Of a stretch of 10,889 nt of DNA, positions 1 through 6,782 are shown piece after piece. Source of the stretch: Acidobacteriota bacterium (GTDB lineage Bacteria > Acidobacteriota > Terriglobia > Terriglobales > Acidobacteriaceae). Position 1 is the first letter of the stretch; each line of letters starts with the position of its first letter. The notes under the pieces were generated by a model. That model was given only the letters and a program-made list of their open reading frames with translations. It was not told where the DNA came from and did no database searches. A program made the position numbers and the translations under genes. The stretch lies in assembly GCA_021781255.1 (NCBI GenBank), contig JAJXXG010000524.1, positions 1 through 10,889 of the forward strand, in the 5' to 3' direction.

Positions 1-455
1 GTCATCGCGCGCAGAAACACCTTCAACCGTTCAGGGTCGGCATAGAGTGTCGCGAACATGTCCGTTTCCCCGCGGCTCGCCTCGTTTTGCGGCAAGCCCG
101 TGCGCAGCGCAGTGGTCAGGTCGCCCCAGTGATGGAAGAGCCGCTTATTCGCCATCTCCAGAATCCCGCCAATATACGACGGCTTGTGCTTGTCGAGGAA
201 AAGGTCCGTCGAGGGCGTGTTGGAATATCTTCCGTCGTGGCGTTCCAGAAAACCCAGCGCGACCAGCGCATCCAGAAAGTCGTGTGCCGAGCGCGGGTGC
301 AGGCCCAGGCGTCCGGCCAGCGATTCGAGATCTTCGGGCCGCTTCGCCAGCTCGGTAAAGACCTCCATTTCGACCGCGCTCAACAGCGTCTTTGAGGCCC
401 AGAAGGCCAGGCCGGTTTGCAGAATGTGTTCGGGATTAGGGGCGTGAGTGCTCAT
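1..455 (-). CDS. O-methyltransferase-like protein, N-terminal part (runs off left edge)
   Basis: Reading the minus strand from the ATG at 455-453 gives 151 complete residues before the window ends, so the C-terminal part is missing. The visible part is a mainly helical winged-helix domain. An early helix (about residues 8-40, with [18 protein letters not shown]) is followed by [22 protein letters not shown], a stretch ending [12 protein letters not shown], and a beta hairpin (GRYSNTPST). This is the N-terminal dimerisation domain of the acetylserotonin/hydroxyneurosporene O-methyltransferase family, whose SAM-binding Rossmann domain would follow outside the window. Members methylate hydroxyl groups on small aromatic or polyketide-like molecules; the substrate cannot be told here. 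GAGAGAGG sits about 7 nt before the ATG and supports the start. The SnoaL-like gene lies 149 nt upstream on the same strand, so co-transcription is possible but unproven. Confidence 0.83.
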   Translation of the reverse strand, partial: MSTHAPNPEHILQTGLAFWASKTLLSAVEMEVFTELAKRPEDLESLAGRLGLHPRSAHDFLDALVALGFLERHDGRYSNTPSTDLFLDKHKPSYIGGILEMANKRLFHHWGDLTTALRTGLPQNEASRGETDMFATLYADPERLKVFLRAM

Positions 456-537
456 GGAGTGACCTCTCTCTTGCTGAGTTCAGTGGTTCGGGGAAAATCC
501 TCGTGTGCGGACCTCGCAGCCCGCCTTTGCCATGCCT

Positions 538-568
538 GCAAGTCGTCTCTCATAGAGCGGTGACTTGC
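538..568. repeat. Inverted repeat upstream of the methyltransferase gene
   Basis: GCAAGTC (538-544) and GACTTGC (562-568) form a perfect 7-bp inverted repeat. Within the loop, CTCT and GAG can pair further around CATA. A 9-nt direct repeat GCGGATGTG occurs next to it at 569-577 and 588-596. The element lies between the stop of the SnoaL-like gene (605) and the methyltransferase start (455), both on the minus strand. It could be an operator or a weak attenuator, or chance. No T-run follows it on the minus strand, so it is not a good intrinsic terminator. Confidence 0.35.
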
Positions 569-604
569 GCGGATGTGTAGTCGATGTGCGGATGTGCAGT
601 TGCG

Positions 605-1006
605 TTAGCCTTGAATCACCCGGTTGGCCTGCGCCGTGTCCATGTATTGCTGAAAGCCTGTCACCTTTCCATCGCGCAGCCGCCACACGTGCGCAAACTG
701 GGCATCGAGGGCGATCCCAGTTGCTTTGTATGTCGCTCGGTAACGGCCTGTCACGACAATCGTGTCGCCGGCATCGAGGAACTCGTCAGGAATGGCCTGG
801 AAGCCATCCCACTCCGTGTCGAGCCGGGAGAAGACACCCTCGCCCACGGCCGCCGGACCAACATACGGATTGCGATCCGAGTAGGGAAAGTTCTCCGCCT
901 CATACCAGACAATCTCAGGGTCCATCTTTGCGAACGCTGCCGGAGCATCGCCGCGGGCCAGGGAAGTGTAAAGACTCTCAATGCATGCTCGATTGGAAAA
1001 AGGCAA
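605..1006 (-). CDS. SnoaL-like / NTF2-like family protein
   Basis: A 133-residue protein of the NTF2-like (SnoaL, ketosteroid isomerase-like) cone-fold superfamily. The opening helix IESLYTSLARGDAPAAFAKM and the following strand DPEIVWYEAENFPY match the family's usual pattern. GPAAVGEGVFSRL (about 50-62) is the typical second helix, and the end (DTIVVTGRYRATYK, FAHVWRLRDGKVTGFQQYMDT) gives the curved beta sheet. The length is normal for a single-domain member. The start is TTG at 1006-1004, because GGAGGT lies exactly 8 nt upstream and the next in-frame ATG far upstream would push the protein deep into the xylulokinase gene. Members range from small-molecule isomerases and hydrolases to proteins of unknown role, and the function here cannot be assigned. 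The gene is transcribed divergently from the xylulokinase gene and points toward the methyltransferase gene. Confidence 0.82.
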   Translation of the reverse strand: MPFSNRACIESLYTSLARGDAPAAFAKMDPEIVWYEAENFPYSDRNPYVGPAAVGEGVFSRLDTEWDGFQAIPDEFLDAGDTIVVTGRYRATYKATGIALDAQFAHVWRLRDGKVTGFQQYMDTAQANRVIQG

Positions 1007-1014
1007 AGCGAAAG

Positions 1015-1020
1015 ACCTCC
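1015..1020 (-). promoter_or_regulatory. Shine-Dalgarno that fixes the TTG start
   Basis: Read on the minus strand this is GGAGGT, a near-perfect anti-16S match, followed by 8 nt and then TTG. It decides the start of the SnoaL-like gene. No other in-frame start nearby has a comparable ribosome-binding site. Confidence 0.75.
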
Positions 1021-1034
1021 GGGGATTGCGCAAC

Positions 1035-1062
1035 AATATAACGCCAGAGCGCTGCCGGGCAA
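1035..1062 (-). promoter_or_regulatory. Candidate sigma-70-type promoter for the SnoaL-like gene
   Basis: On the minus strand TTGCCC (1062-1057) is followed by a 16-bp spacer and TATATT (1040-1035). These match the consensus at 4 of 6 and 5 of 6 positions. Transcription would start near 1028, just ahead of the GGAGGT at 1020-1015, giving a short leader. This fits the TTG start. It was found by eye only. Confidence 0.4.
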
Positions 1063-1172
1063 CGCAAAAAGTCGATTCTCCCGCGCCGCTGAATGAACTT
1101 TCCGTCATGCGCCAAAGCTGATATGCTGCGAGCGCTGAGAAAAACCGATTTACGCAAGAGAGGTGTACGGCG

Positions 1173-2648
1173 ATGTGGTTTCTTGGAATGGATGTGGGCA
1201 CGGGCGGCACGCGGGCCGTGGTGGTGGACGCGGCAGGCAAGGTGATTTCCAGCGCATCAAGTGAGCATGCTGCCTTTCGCACGCCGCACCCCGGCTGGGC
1301 TGAGCAGGACCCCGAAGACTGGTGGCAGGCCGCGCAGAAAGCCATTCGCTTTGCGCTGGCCGCCGCGCCCGAGCCGCGTGAGCCCATTGCCGCCATTGGC
1401 CTGACCGGCCAGATGCACGGCGCCGTGCTCCTCGACGAGAACGGCCAGGTCCTGCGCCCCTCGCTCATCTGGTGCGACACGCGCACCCAGCCCGAGTGCG
1501 ACTGGCTGCACGAGAAGATCGGCTACGACCGCCTCATCGAGCTGACGTGCAACCCCGCTTTGCCCAACTTCACCCTCACCAAGCTGCTGTGGGTGAAGAC
1601 ACACGAGCCGGAGATTTTTGCGAAGACGCGCCACATCATGTGTCCCAAGGACTACGTTCGCTACCGCCTCACAGGAGAGTTCGCCATTGACGTGCAGGAG
1701 GCCAGCGGCACGCTGCTGCTGGACGTGACGCACCGCCGCTGGTCAAAGGAAGTGGCCGAAGCGGCGGGGATTCCCGAAAGCTGGCTGCCACGTGTGTATG
1801 AGTCGCCGGAAGTCTGCGCGCGCATCAGCGAAACCGCCGCTGGCCTCACGGGCCTCGCCGCCGGAACGCCGGTCGTCGCTGGAGCGGGCGATCAGGGCGC
1901 GGGCGCGGTGGGCATGGGCATCCTGCAGCCCGGCTCGGTGTCGGCGACGATCGGCACTTCGGGCGTGGTGTTTGCTGCGACGGCAGAGCCGACGAAGGAT
2001 CCGAAGGGAAGGCTGCACACCTTCTGCCACGCCGTGCCCGGCGTCTGGCACGTGATGGGCGTAACCCAGTCCGCCGGTCTCAGCTTCAGTTGGCTCAAGG
2101 AGACATTCTTCGCCGGCCAAAGCTATGATGCGCTCACTGAAGCGGCCGCGAAGATTCCCGCCTGCAGCCAGGGCCTCGAATGGGCGCCCTATCTGCTCGG
2201 CGAGCGCACGCCGCATCTCGACCCTGAAGTCCGCGCCGCATTCGCCGGCGTTTCCACGGTCCACACCGCCGCGCACTTTGTCCGCGCCGTGCTTGAGGGC
2301 GTGGCCTACTCGCTGCAGGACACCTTCACCCTGTTCGCCGAACTCGGCATTCCCGTCAGTGCCGTGCGTCTCGGCGGCGGTGGCGCGCGCGGCCCGCTCT
2401 GGCGCAGGATTCAGGCCGGCATCTACGGCCAGGCAGTCGAGGTCCTCACAGCCGAGGAAGGCGGCGCATTCGGTTCCGCGCTGCTGGCCGGCGTAGGCGC
2501 GGGCCACTGGGCCAGCCTCGACCAGGCCTGCGCCCAGGCCATCGAGGTCGCCCAGCGTATCGAGCCCGACCCCGCCGACCTCACCGCGTATAAGACCGGC
2601 TATGCAAAATGGCGCAAGCTCTATCCGGCCTTGAAGAGCCTGCGATAG
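1173..2648 (+). CDS. xylB: Xylulokinase (FGGY carbohydrate kinase)
   Basis: A 491-residue cytoplasmic FGGY-family sugar kinase, the usual length for xylulokinases (about 480-500). It would phosphorylate D-xylulose with ATP to xylulose 5-phosphate, feeding the pentose phosphate pathway. The N-terminal phosphate-binding loop is MDVGTGGTRA (residues 6-15). GQMHG (79-83) holds the Met-His-Gly that contacts the sugar in E. coli XylB, and WCDTRT (100-105) is conserved. GAGDQGAGAVG carries the likely catalytic base Asp240, the counterpart of E. coli Asp233. The C-terminal adenosine-binding region is LGGGGARGPLWRRI (400-413) with EEGGAFGSAL (428-437). AGAGAGGT lies 8 nt before the ATG. A possible -10 (TATGCT, 1122-1127) has no convincing -35. 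No xylose isomerase or transporter is in the window, so another ketose is possible. The GH20-like gene follows 93 nt later on the same strand. Confidence 0.92.
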   Translation: MWFLGMDVGTGGTRAVVVDAAGKVISSASSEHAAFRTPHPGWAEQDPEDWWQAAQKAIRFALAAAPEPREPIAAIGLTGQMHGAVLLDENGQVLRPSLIWCDTRTQPECDWLHEKIGYDRLIELTCNPALPNFTLTKLLWVKTHEPEIFAKTRHIMCPKDYVRYRLTGEFAIDVQEASGTLLLDVTHRRWSKEVAEAAGIPESWLPRVYESPEVCARISETAAGLTGLAAGTPVVAGAGDQGAGAVGMGILQPGSVSATIGTSGVVFAATAEPTKDPKGRLHTFCHAVPGVWHVMGVTQSAGLSFSWLKETFFAGQSYDALTEAAAKIPACSQGLEWAPYLLGERTPHLDPEVRAAFAGVSTVHTAAHFVRAVLEGVAYSLQDTFTLFAELGIPVSAVRLGGGGARGPLWRRIQAGIYGQAVEVLTAEEGGAFGSALLAGVGAGHWASLDQACAQAIEVAQRIEPDPADLTAYKTGYAKWRKLYPALKSLR

Positions 2649-2672
2649 CTCAACCGCCATCCATCCCGCCCC

Positions 2673-2686
2673 GCTGTGTACACAGC
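2673..2686. promoter_or_regulatory. Perfect 14-bp palindrome, candidate operator
   Basis: GCTGTGTACACAGC reads identically on both strands. It sits in the 93-nt gap between the xylulokinase stop and the GH20-like start, ending 55 nt before that ATG. A perfect palindrome with no loop is typical of a dimeric repressor or activator site and poor as a terminator hairpin. The TGT...ACA half-site pattern is shared by several GntR- and LacI-type sites, but I cannot name the regulator and no regulator gene is in the window. Confidence 0.4.
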
Positions 2687-2741
2687 AAGCGGAGATGCGT
2701 TAGCCTTTCTTCCGGCTTTCGATTTACAGAAGGAAGGGCTC

Positions 2742-4871
2742 ATGCATCTCCGTTTCTCTCTGGTCTCATTGGTTCTGTTGTGCGCCGCTGTCGGCGCGGC
2801 TGCACAATCTTCAGCCGCACCCGTCTGCGCGGACCTGCATCTGATTCCCGCGCCGCGCGAGTGCTCCGCGGTTAAGGTCATCGCGGTGGGCGACTCCGGC
2901 GTGAGTTTCGCCTACGAGAAAAATGCAGACGACGAATTCGCGGCGAAGAATCTCGAAGAGACTCTCAAGCTCCGCGGCATGACTCGTGCGGATCACGATG
3001 CGCCCATCGTTCGCCTGGAGCACGCGGACAGCGGCGTTGCCAAAGCGCTGCTCGAGCGCCATCACCTCACGTTCGACCCCGCCATGCACGACGAGGGTTA
3101 CATCATTGTGCCCGACGACTCGCGCGGCCTCGCCGTCATCGCCGAGTCTCCCGCCGGCATCTTCTACGGCGTGCAGACCGTCAAGCAATTGCTGCGCGGC
3201 AGCGGCAAGAGCGCGCAGTTGCTTGTGCCCACCCTGCGCGACTGGCCCGCCATGCCGCATCGCGGCATCAGCGACGACTGGTCGCGCGGCCCGCTGCCCA
3301 ACATGGACTTCCTCAAGCGTGAAATTCGTACCATCGCAGCGTACAAAATCAATACCTTCTCGCCCTACTTTGAACACACATTCGCCTACTCCAGCTCGCC
3401 TGTCGCGGCCTTCCCCGGCGGAGCCATTACGCCTGACGAAGCCCGCGAGATGGTCGCCTACGCCGCGCAATATCACATCACCATCCTTCCCGAGCAGGAG
3501 TCCTTCGGGCACCTGCATCACGTCCTCAAATTTGAGAAGTACTCGCCTCTCGGCGAAACGCCGCACGGCTCCGTCCTCGCTCCCGGCGACCCCGCCACGC
3601 TGCCCCTCATCTCCAGTTGGTTCGCCGATCTCGCCAAAGTCTTCCCCGGCCCCTACGCGCACATCGGCGCCGATGAAACCTTCGAGCTCGGCCTCGGCCG
3701 CACGCGCGATGAAGTCAATCAGAAGGGCTTGAATGCCGTCTACCTCGACTTCCTCACGCGCATTCATTCCACGCTCGCGCCGTATCACAAGCAGCTCCTC
3801 TTCTGGGGAGACATCGCTGTCAAGTCGCCCGAACTCGTCGGCACGCTGCCGAAAGACATGATTGCCGTGCCCTGGCGCTATGACGCCGAGCCGGATTTCA
3901 CGCCACTCATTCTGCCCTTCACAAAGGCCGGTCTCCAGACCTGGGTCGCCACCGGCGTCAACAACTGGAACCGCGTCTATCCCAACAACAATGAGGCTCT
4001 CGGCAACATCCGCGCCTTCGTCCGCGACGGCCAGAAGCTGGGCGCAACCGGCCTGCTGAACACCATCTGGAACGACGACGGCGAGGGCATCTTCGACGAG
4101 AACTGGTTTGGCGTGCTCTTTGGCGCGGCCGCAAGCTGGCAGCCCGGTGAGAGCTCAGAGCAGGCGTTCACCGCGTCGTATGGGCTGGCGTTTCACAACG
4201 ACGCAACCGGCAAAATCGACGAGGCCCAGCGCCAGCTCATGGCCGCGCACGCCGTGCTGCGCAAAGCCGGCCTCGACGATGTGCAGGATTCCTATTTCTG
4301 GCTCGATCCCTTCTCGCCGCAGGGCCAGCAGGTCAGCGCAAAGCTGCTCCCCGTAGCTTCAGAAATGCGCCTGGACGCCGAGCGCGCCATCACGCTGCTC
4401 GCCGAGGCGCGCGCCGCCGCAAAGCTTCAAAATCGCGGCCTCGAAAATCCTGAAGCTCTCGATGCAATGGAACTTGGCGCGCGCCGCATCGACTTCATCG
4501 GCCTCAAATTTCAGGAAGCCGCCGAGTGCGCCTCCATCTATAGCCAGGCTCAGGCGCTCGCCGGTGACAAGACACGCTGGGATGAGGTCGCGGAGATGCT
4601 TGAAACCATCGGCTCAAACAACGGAAAGATGCAGGACATCCGCGACGGCTACACACAGCTGGGCCAGCTATTCACGGACGCGTGGCTGCGCGACAACCGG
4701 CCCTACTGGCTCGCCAACAACCAGGCCCGCTACAGCCGCTCCGCGCAACTCTGGATTGGACGCGGCGAGCAGTGGCAACTGGTCATTAATCGCTGGTGGG
4801 AAACGCACACGCTCGCCCCCGCAAGCGAGGTGGGCCTGCCGGAACCGGCTGCGACGACGGAAGGGAAGTGA
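2742..4871 (+). CDS. Secreted GH20-like beta-N-acetylhexosaminidase
   Basis: A 709-residue exported protein. The start is the ATG at 2742, because AAGGAAGGG lies just upstream and it directly begins a signal peptide (MHLRFS, hydrophobic core, likely cleavage after AAAQ near residue 22); the reading frame continues upstream to 2676 without an equivalent signal. Residues about 30-165 form an N-terminal GH20b-like domain (LIPAPREC at 34-41, SPAGIFYGVQTVKQLL at 136-151). A TIM barrel follows from about 170 (HRGISDDWSR, YKINTF). HIGADE (308-313) carries the Asp311-Glu312 pair that in GH20 orients the substrate N-acetyl group and acts as general acid. FWGD (354-357) and VPWRY (376-380) fit the later barrel. 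From about 480 to 709 the chain is mostly helical and unrecognised. GH20 enzymes remove terminal beta-GlcNAc or GalNAc. The motif is not the canonical HxGGDE, so the exact substrate is open. The next gene starts 6 nt after the stop. Confidence 0.78.
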   Translation: MHLRFSLVSLVLLCAAVGAAAQSSAAPVCADLHLIPAPRECSAVKVIAVGDSGVSFAYEKNADDEFAAKNLEETLKLRGMTRADHDAPIVRLEHADSGVAKALLERHHLTFDPAMHDEGYIIVPDDSRGLAVIAESPAGIFYGVQTVKQLLRGSGKSAQLLVPTLRDWPAMPHRGISDDWSRGPLPNMDFLKREIRTIAAYKINTFSPYFEHTFAYSSSPVAAFPGGAITPDEAREMVAYAAQYHITILPEQESFGHLHHVLKFEKYSPLGETPHGSVLAPGDPATLPLISSWFADLAKVFPGPYAHIGADETFELGLGRTRDEVNQKGLNAVYLDFLTRIHSTLAPYHKQLLFWGDIAVKSPELVGTLPKDMIAVPWRYDAEPDFTPLILPFTKAGLQTWVATGVNNWNRVYPNNNEALGNIRAFVRDGQKLGATGLLNTIWNDDGEGIFDENWFGVLFGAAASWQPGESSEQAFTASYGLAFHNDATGKIDEAQRQLMAAHAVLRKAGLDDVQDSYFWLDPFSPQGQQVSAKLLPVASEMRLDAERAITLLAEARAAAKLQNRGLENPEALDAMELGARRIDFIGLKFQEAAECASIYSQAQALAGDKTRWDEVAEMLETIGSNNGKMQDIRDGYTQLGQLFTDAWLRDNRPYWLANNQARYSRSAQLWIGRGEQWQLVINRWWETHTLAPASEVGLPEPAATTEGK

Positions 4872-4877
4872 GCGCAC

Positions 4878-6110
4878 ATGGCGACTGCGATGGATGTGAC
4901 CGGTGAAAGGGAGTCCCAGGTGAGCGGCGCGCATGCAAAGCCGTTGCCCTCGCGCAACGTGGCGGTGGATGCGTATCGCGGGCTGGTGATGCTGCTGATG
5001 ATGGGCGAGGTGATGAAGTTTGCCGCGGTCGCGCGGGCCTATCCGCAGAGCCTGTTCTGGAATGTGCTGTGCTACAACCAGACGCACGTTGAATGGGCCG
5101 GCATGGGGCTGCATGACACGATCCAGCCTGGGTTCACGTTTTTAGTGGGCGTGGCGCTGCCGTACTCCATTCATAGCCGCATGAGCAAAGGGCAGAGCTT
5201 TGCGAAGCAGCTGGCGCATACGATCTGGCGCAGCCTGGTGCTGATTGCGCTGGGCATCTTTTTGCGTTCAACGCACAGCGGGCAGACCTACTACACCTTC
5301 GAAGACACGCTCACGCAGATTGGGCTGGGATACACGTTTGCCTTTCTGCTGGCGCATTGCCGGCCGCGTTGGCAATGGACCGCGCTGGGAGTGATTCTGT
5401 TTGGGTATTGGCTGGCGTGGGCGTTGTATCCGGCGCCGGGGGCGACGTTTGATTGGGCGGCGGTGGGCGTGCCCGCGCATTGGCCGTACAACTTCAGCGG
5501 ATTTGCCGCGCACTGGAACAAGAACAGCAACCTTGGGCAGGCGCTTGACGTGTGGTTTCTGAATCTGCTTCCAAGGGCATCGCGGTTTGCGTACAACGAC
5601 GGCGGCTACCTGACGCTGAGTTTTATTCCCACGCTGGGCACGATGCTGCTGGGGCTGCGCGCGGGCGAATGGTTCCGGGCGGCGGCACCGAAGATTCCGG
5701 TGAAGCGGTTTGTGGTGGCTGGGGCGCTGCTGATGGCGGCGGGACTCGCGTTGCACTTCGCGGGCATTTGCCCGATTGTGAAGCGCATCTGGACGCCCAG
5801 CTGGACGCTGTTCAGCGGTGGCGTGTGTTTCTTCTTTCTCGCCGCCTTCTCCTGGATCATCGATGTGAAGTCGTATCGCCGGTGGGCATTTCCGCTGGTG
5901 GTGGTGGGCATGAATTCAATCGCGGCCTATTTGATTGCCCACCTGTGGGAGGACTTCATCATCAGCAGCCTGCACATCCATCTTGGCTACCGGGTGTTTC
6001 AGGTGTTTGGCGCGGGTCTGGAGCCGCTGATGCTGGGGACGACCGTGATGCTGATCTTCTGGCTTGTCCTTTTCTGGATGTATCGCAGGCGCATTTTTCT
6101 GCGCATCTGA
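4878..6110 (+). CDS. DUF5009 / NagX / HGSNAT-family membrane acyltransferase
   Basis: A 410-residue integral inner-membrane protein with about 10-11 hydrophobic segments (for example 36-53, 82-98, 116-130, 146-160, 167-184, 244-262, 277-297, 308-328, 337-356, 384-401). It resembles human heparan-alpha-glucosaminide N-acetyltransferase (HGSNAT) as I recall that sequence. DAYRG (31-35) corresponds to the DxxRG near the family's first helix. His70 in THVEWAGMGLHDTIQPGF aligns with the HGSNAT histidine implicated in catalysis (His269). GMNSIAAYL (344-352) matches GMNSILVYV, and the C-terminus YRRRIFLRI matches YRKKIFWKI. HGSNAT moves acetyl from acetyl-CoA across the membrane onto terminal glucosamine, and bacterial NagX is linked to GlcNAc use. 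The start is ATG 6 nt after the GH20-like stop, with its Shine-Dalgarno (GGAAGGGAAG) inside that gene's last codons, so translational coupling is likely. Substrate and direction are inferred. Confidence 0.87.
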   Translation: MATAMDVTGERESQVSGAHAKPLPSRNVAVDAYRGLVMLLMMGEVMKFAAVARAYPQSLFWNVLCYNQTHVEWAGMGLHDTIQPGFTFLVGVALPYSIHSRMSKGQSFAKQLAHTIWRSLVLIALGIFLRSTHSGQTYYTFEDTLTQIGLGYTFAFLLAHCRPRWQWTALGVILFGYWLAWALYPAPGATFDWAAVGVPAHWPYNFSGFAAHWNKNSNLGQALDVWFLNLLPRASRFAYNDGGYLTLSFIPTLGTMLLGLRAGEWFRAAAPKIPVKRFVVAGALLMAAGLALHFAGICPIVKRIWTPSWTLFSGGVCFFFLAAFSWIIDVKSYRRWAFPLVVVGMNSIAAYLIAHLWEDFIISSLHIHLGYRVFQVFGAGLEPLMLGTTVMLIFWLVLFWMYRRRIFLRI

Positions 6111-6191
6111 CGCAATGGACCGCGCGTGATTGCGGCCACGCGATGAGCGCGACGGAGCTGCGGAGGAGCGGGATGAGCGCCGATGCGGGCG

Positions 6192-6509
6192 TCAGTCGGG
6201 GAGCGCAGAAGGCGGAGAGGGTTGGTCCAACACCTCGTATTCGAACTTGCGGAGATTGCGCAGGCACTCAGAGAGCGCGATGAGCAGCGACTCTCCCCAT
6301 CCGGCGGGGTGGAAGCTGAGTGTCTTCTGGTTCAAGGCAACATCGGCGCAGGCAAAGAACTGCATATCCGAGGTTTTGGCCGTGGCAAATTCCTTGACGG
6401 TGATGCGGGCCTCCACCTCGCCGGTCGCATGCTTCTTCACGACGGAGAAGTAGTGCAACCGGGCAAGGGCCTCCGAGGGATCTTTCTGGAGCAGCTTCCA
6501 ATCATTCAT
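6192..6509 (-). CDS. Small uncharacterised protein (105 aa)
   Basis: A 105-residue reading frame on the minus strand with a good start: ATG at 6509-6507, preceded by GAAGGGAA with 6 nt spacing. I do not recognise the family. The sequence looks protein-like: an N-terminal helix (SEALARLHYFSVVKKH), an amphipathic beta stretch (GEVEARITVKEFATAK, DMQFFACADVALNQ), a small loop (FHPAGWGES) and a helix (LLIALSECLRNLRKFEYEVL), with a proline-rich tail. There is no signal peptide or membrane segment, so it is probably cytoplasmic. It converges with the DUF5009 gene (81 nt between stops) and is divergent from the S41 peptidase. The frame on the opposite strand here has unlikely composition, which favours this one. 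Confidence 0.62.
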   Translation of the reverse strand: MNDWKLLQKDPSEALARLHYFSVVKKHATGEVEARITVKEFATAKTSDMQFFACADVALNQKTLSFHPAGWGESLLIALSECLRNLRKFEYEVLDQPSPPSALPD

Positions 6510-6717
6510 GACGGGTTCCCTTCACTTTGTCTGGTCGAACACAGGGGGCAAGTGTAGCTGATTTGTCCAAGGCTTGTTAGTGAAATTCGCAAGCATGTTT
6601 CTAGCAGGCGACCCGGATCGGCAGGTTTTTAAAGTCGATGCGGGGCCCCGTTTCGGGAGGGCTGCTTGAAAGAGTCGAAATCCTGCATCCCGCGGCGGCA
6701 TCGAGTATGGGTTCGAC

Positions 6718-6723
6718 TATAAT
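6718..6723 (+). promoter_or_regulatory. Candidate -10 element for the S41 peptidase gene
   Basis: A perfect TATAAT stands out in the 273-bp intergenic stretch 6510-6782, 59 nt before the peptidase ATG. I find no good TTGACA-like -35 at the expected 16-18 bp upstream (the region reads GCGGCA), and there is no extended -10 TG. It may need an activator or may be chance. The rest of this intergenic stretch shows nothing I can name. Confidence 0.35.
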
Positions 6724-6765
6724 TTGCCTTTCTGAAAAGCTTTGCAATCAAAGAGGATTTGAGGC

Positions 6766-6774
6766 GGAGAGGAG
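6766..6774 (+). promoter_or_regulatory. Ribosome-binding site deciding the S41 peptidase start
   Basis: GGAGAGGAG lies 8 nt before the ATG at 6783. It favours this start over the in-frame TTG at 6759, which precedes it, and over the ATG at 6855, whose GGCAGGAG directly abuts the codon. Confidence 0.65.
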
Positions 6775-6782
6775 CTTATTTC

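Noticed and set aside
1743..2660. 305-residue open frame on the minus strand
   Set aside because: It lies wholly antisense to the clearly recognisable xylulokinase gene, with low-complexity Gly/Ala/Arg composition and no ribosome-binding site; long antisense frames are expected in high-GC coding DNA.
2811..3788. 325-residue open frame on the minus strand
   Set aside because: It is antisense to the GH20-like gene and has no recognisable domain; it mirrors the C-rich third codon positions of the sense gene.
6123..6142. Hairpin CGCGTG / CACGCG just after the DUF5009 gene as a terminator
   Set aside because: The stem is only 6 bp with an 8-nt loop and no T-run on either strand.
5552..6283. 243-residue plus-strand frame overlapping the DUF5009 gene and running past it
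   Set aside because: It is a shifted frame of a membrane-protein gene with clear homology in the other frame; its composition is not protein-like.
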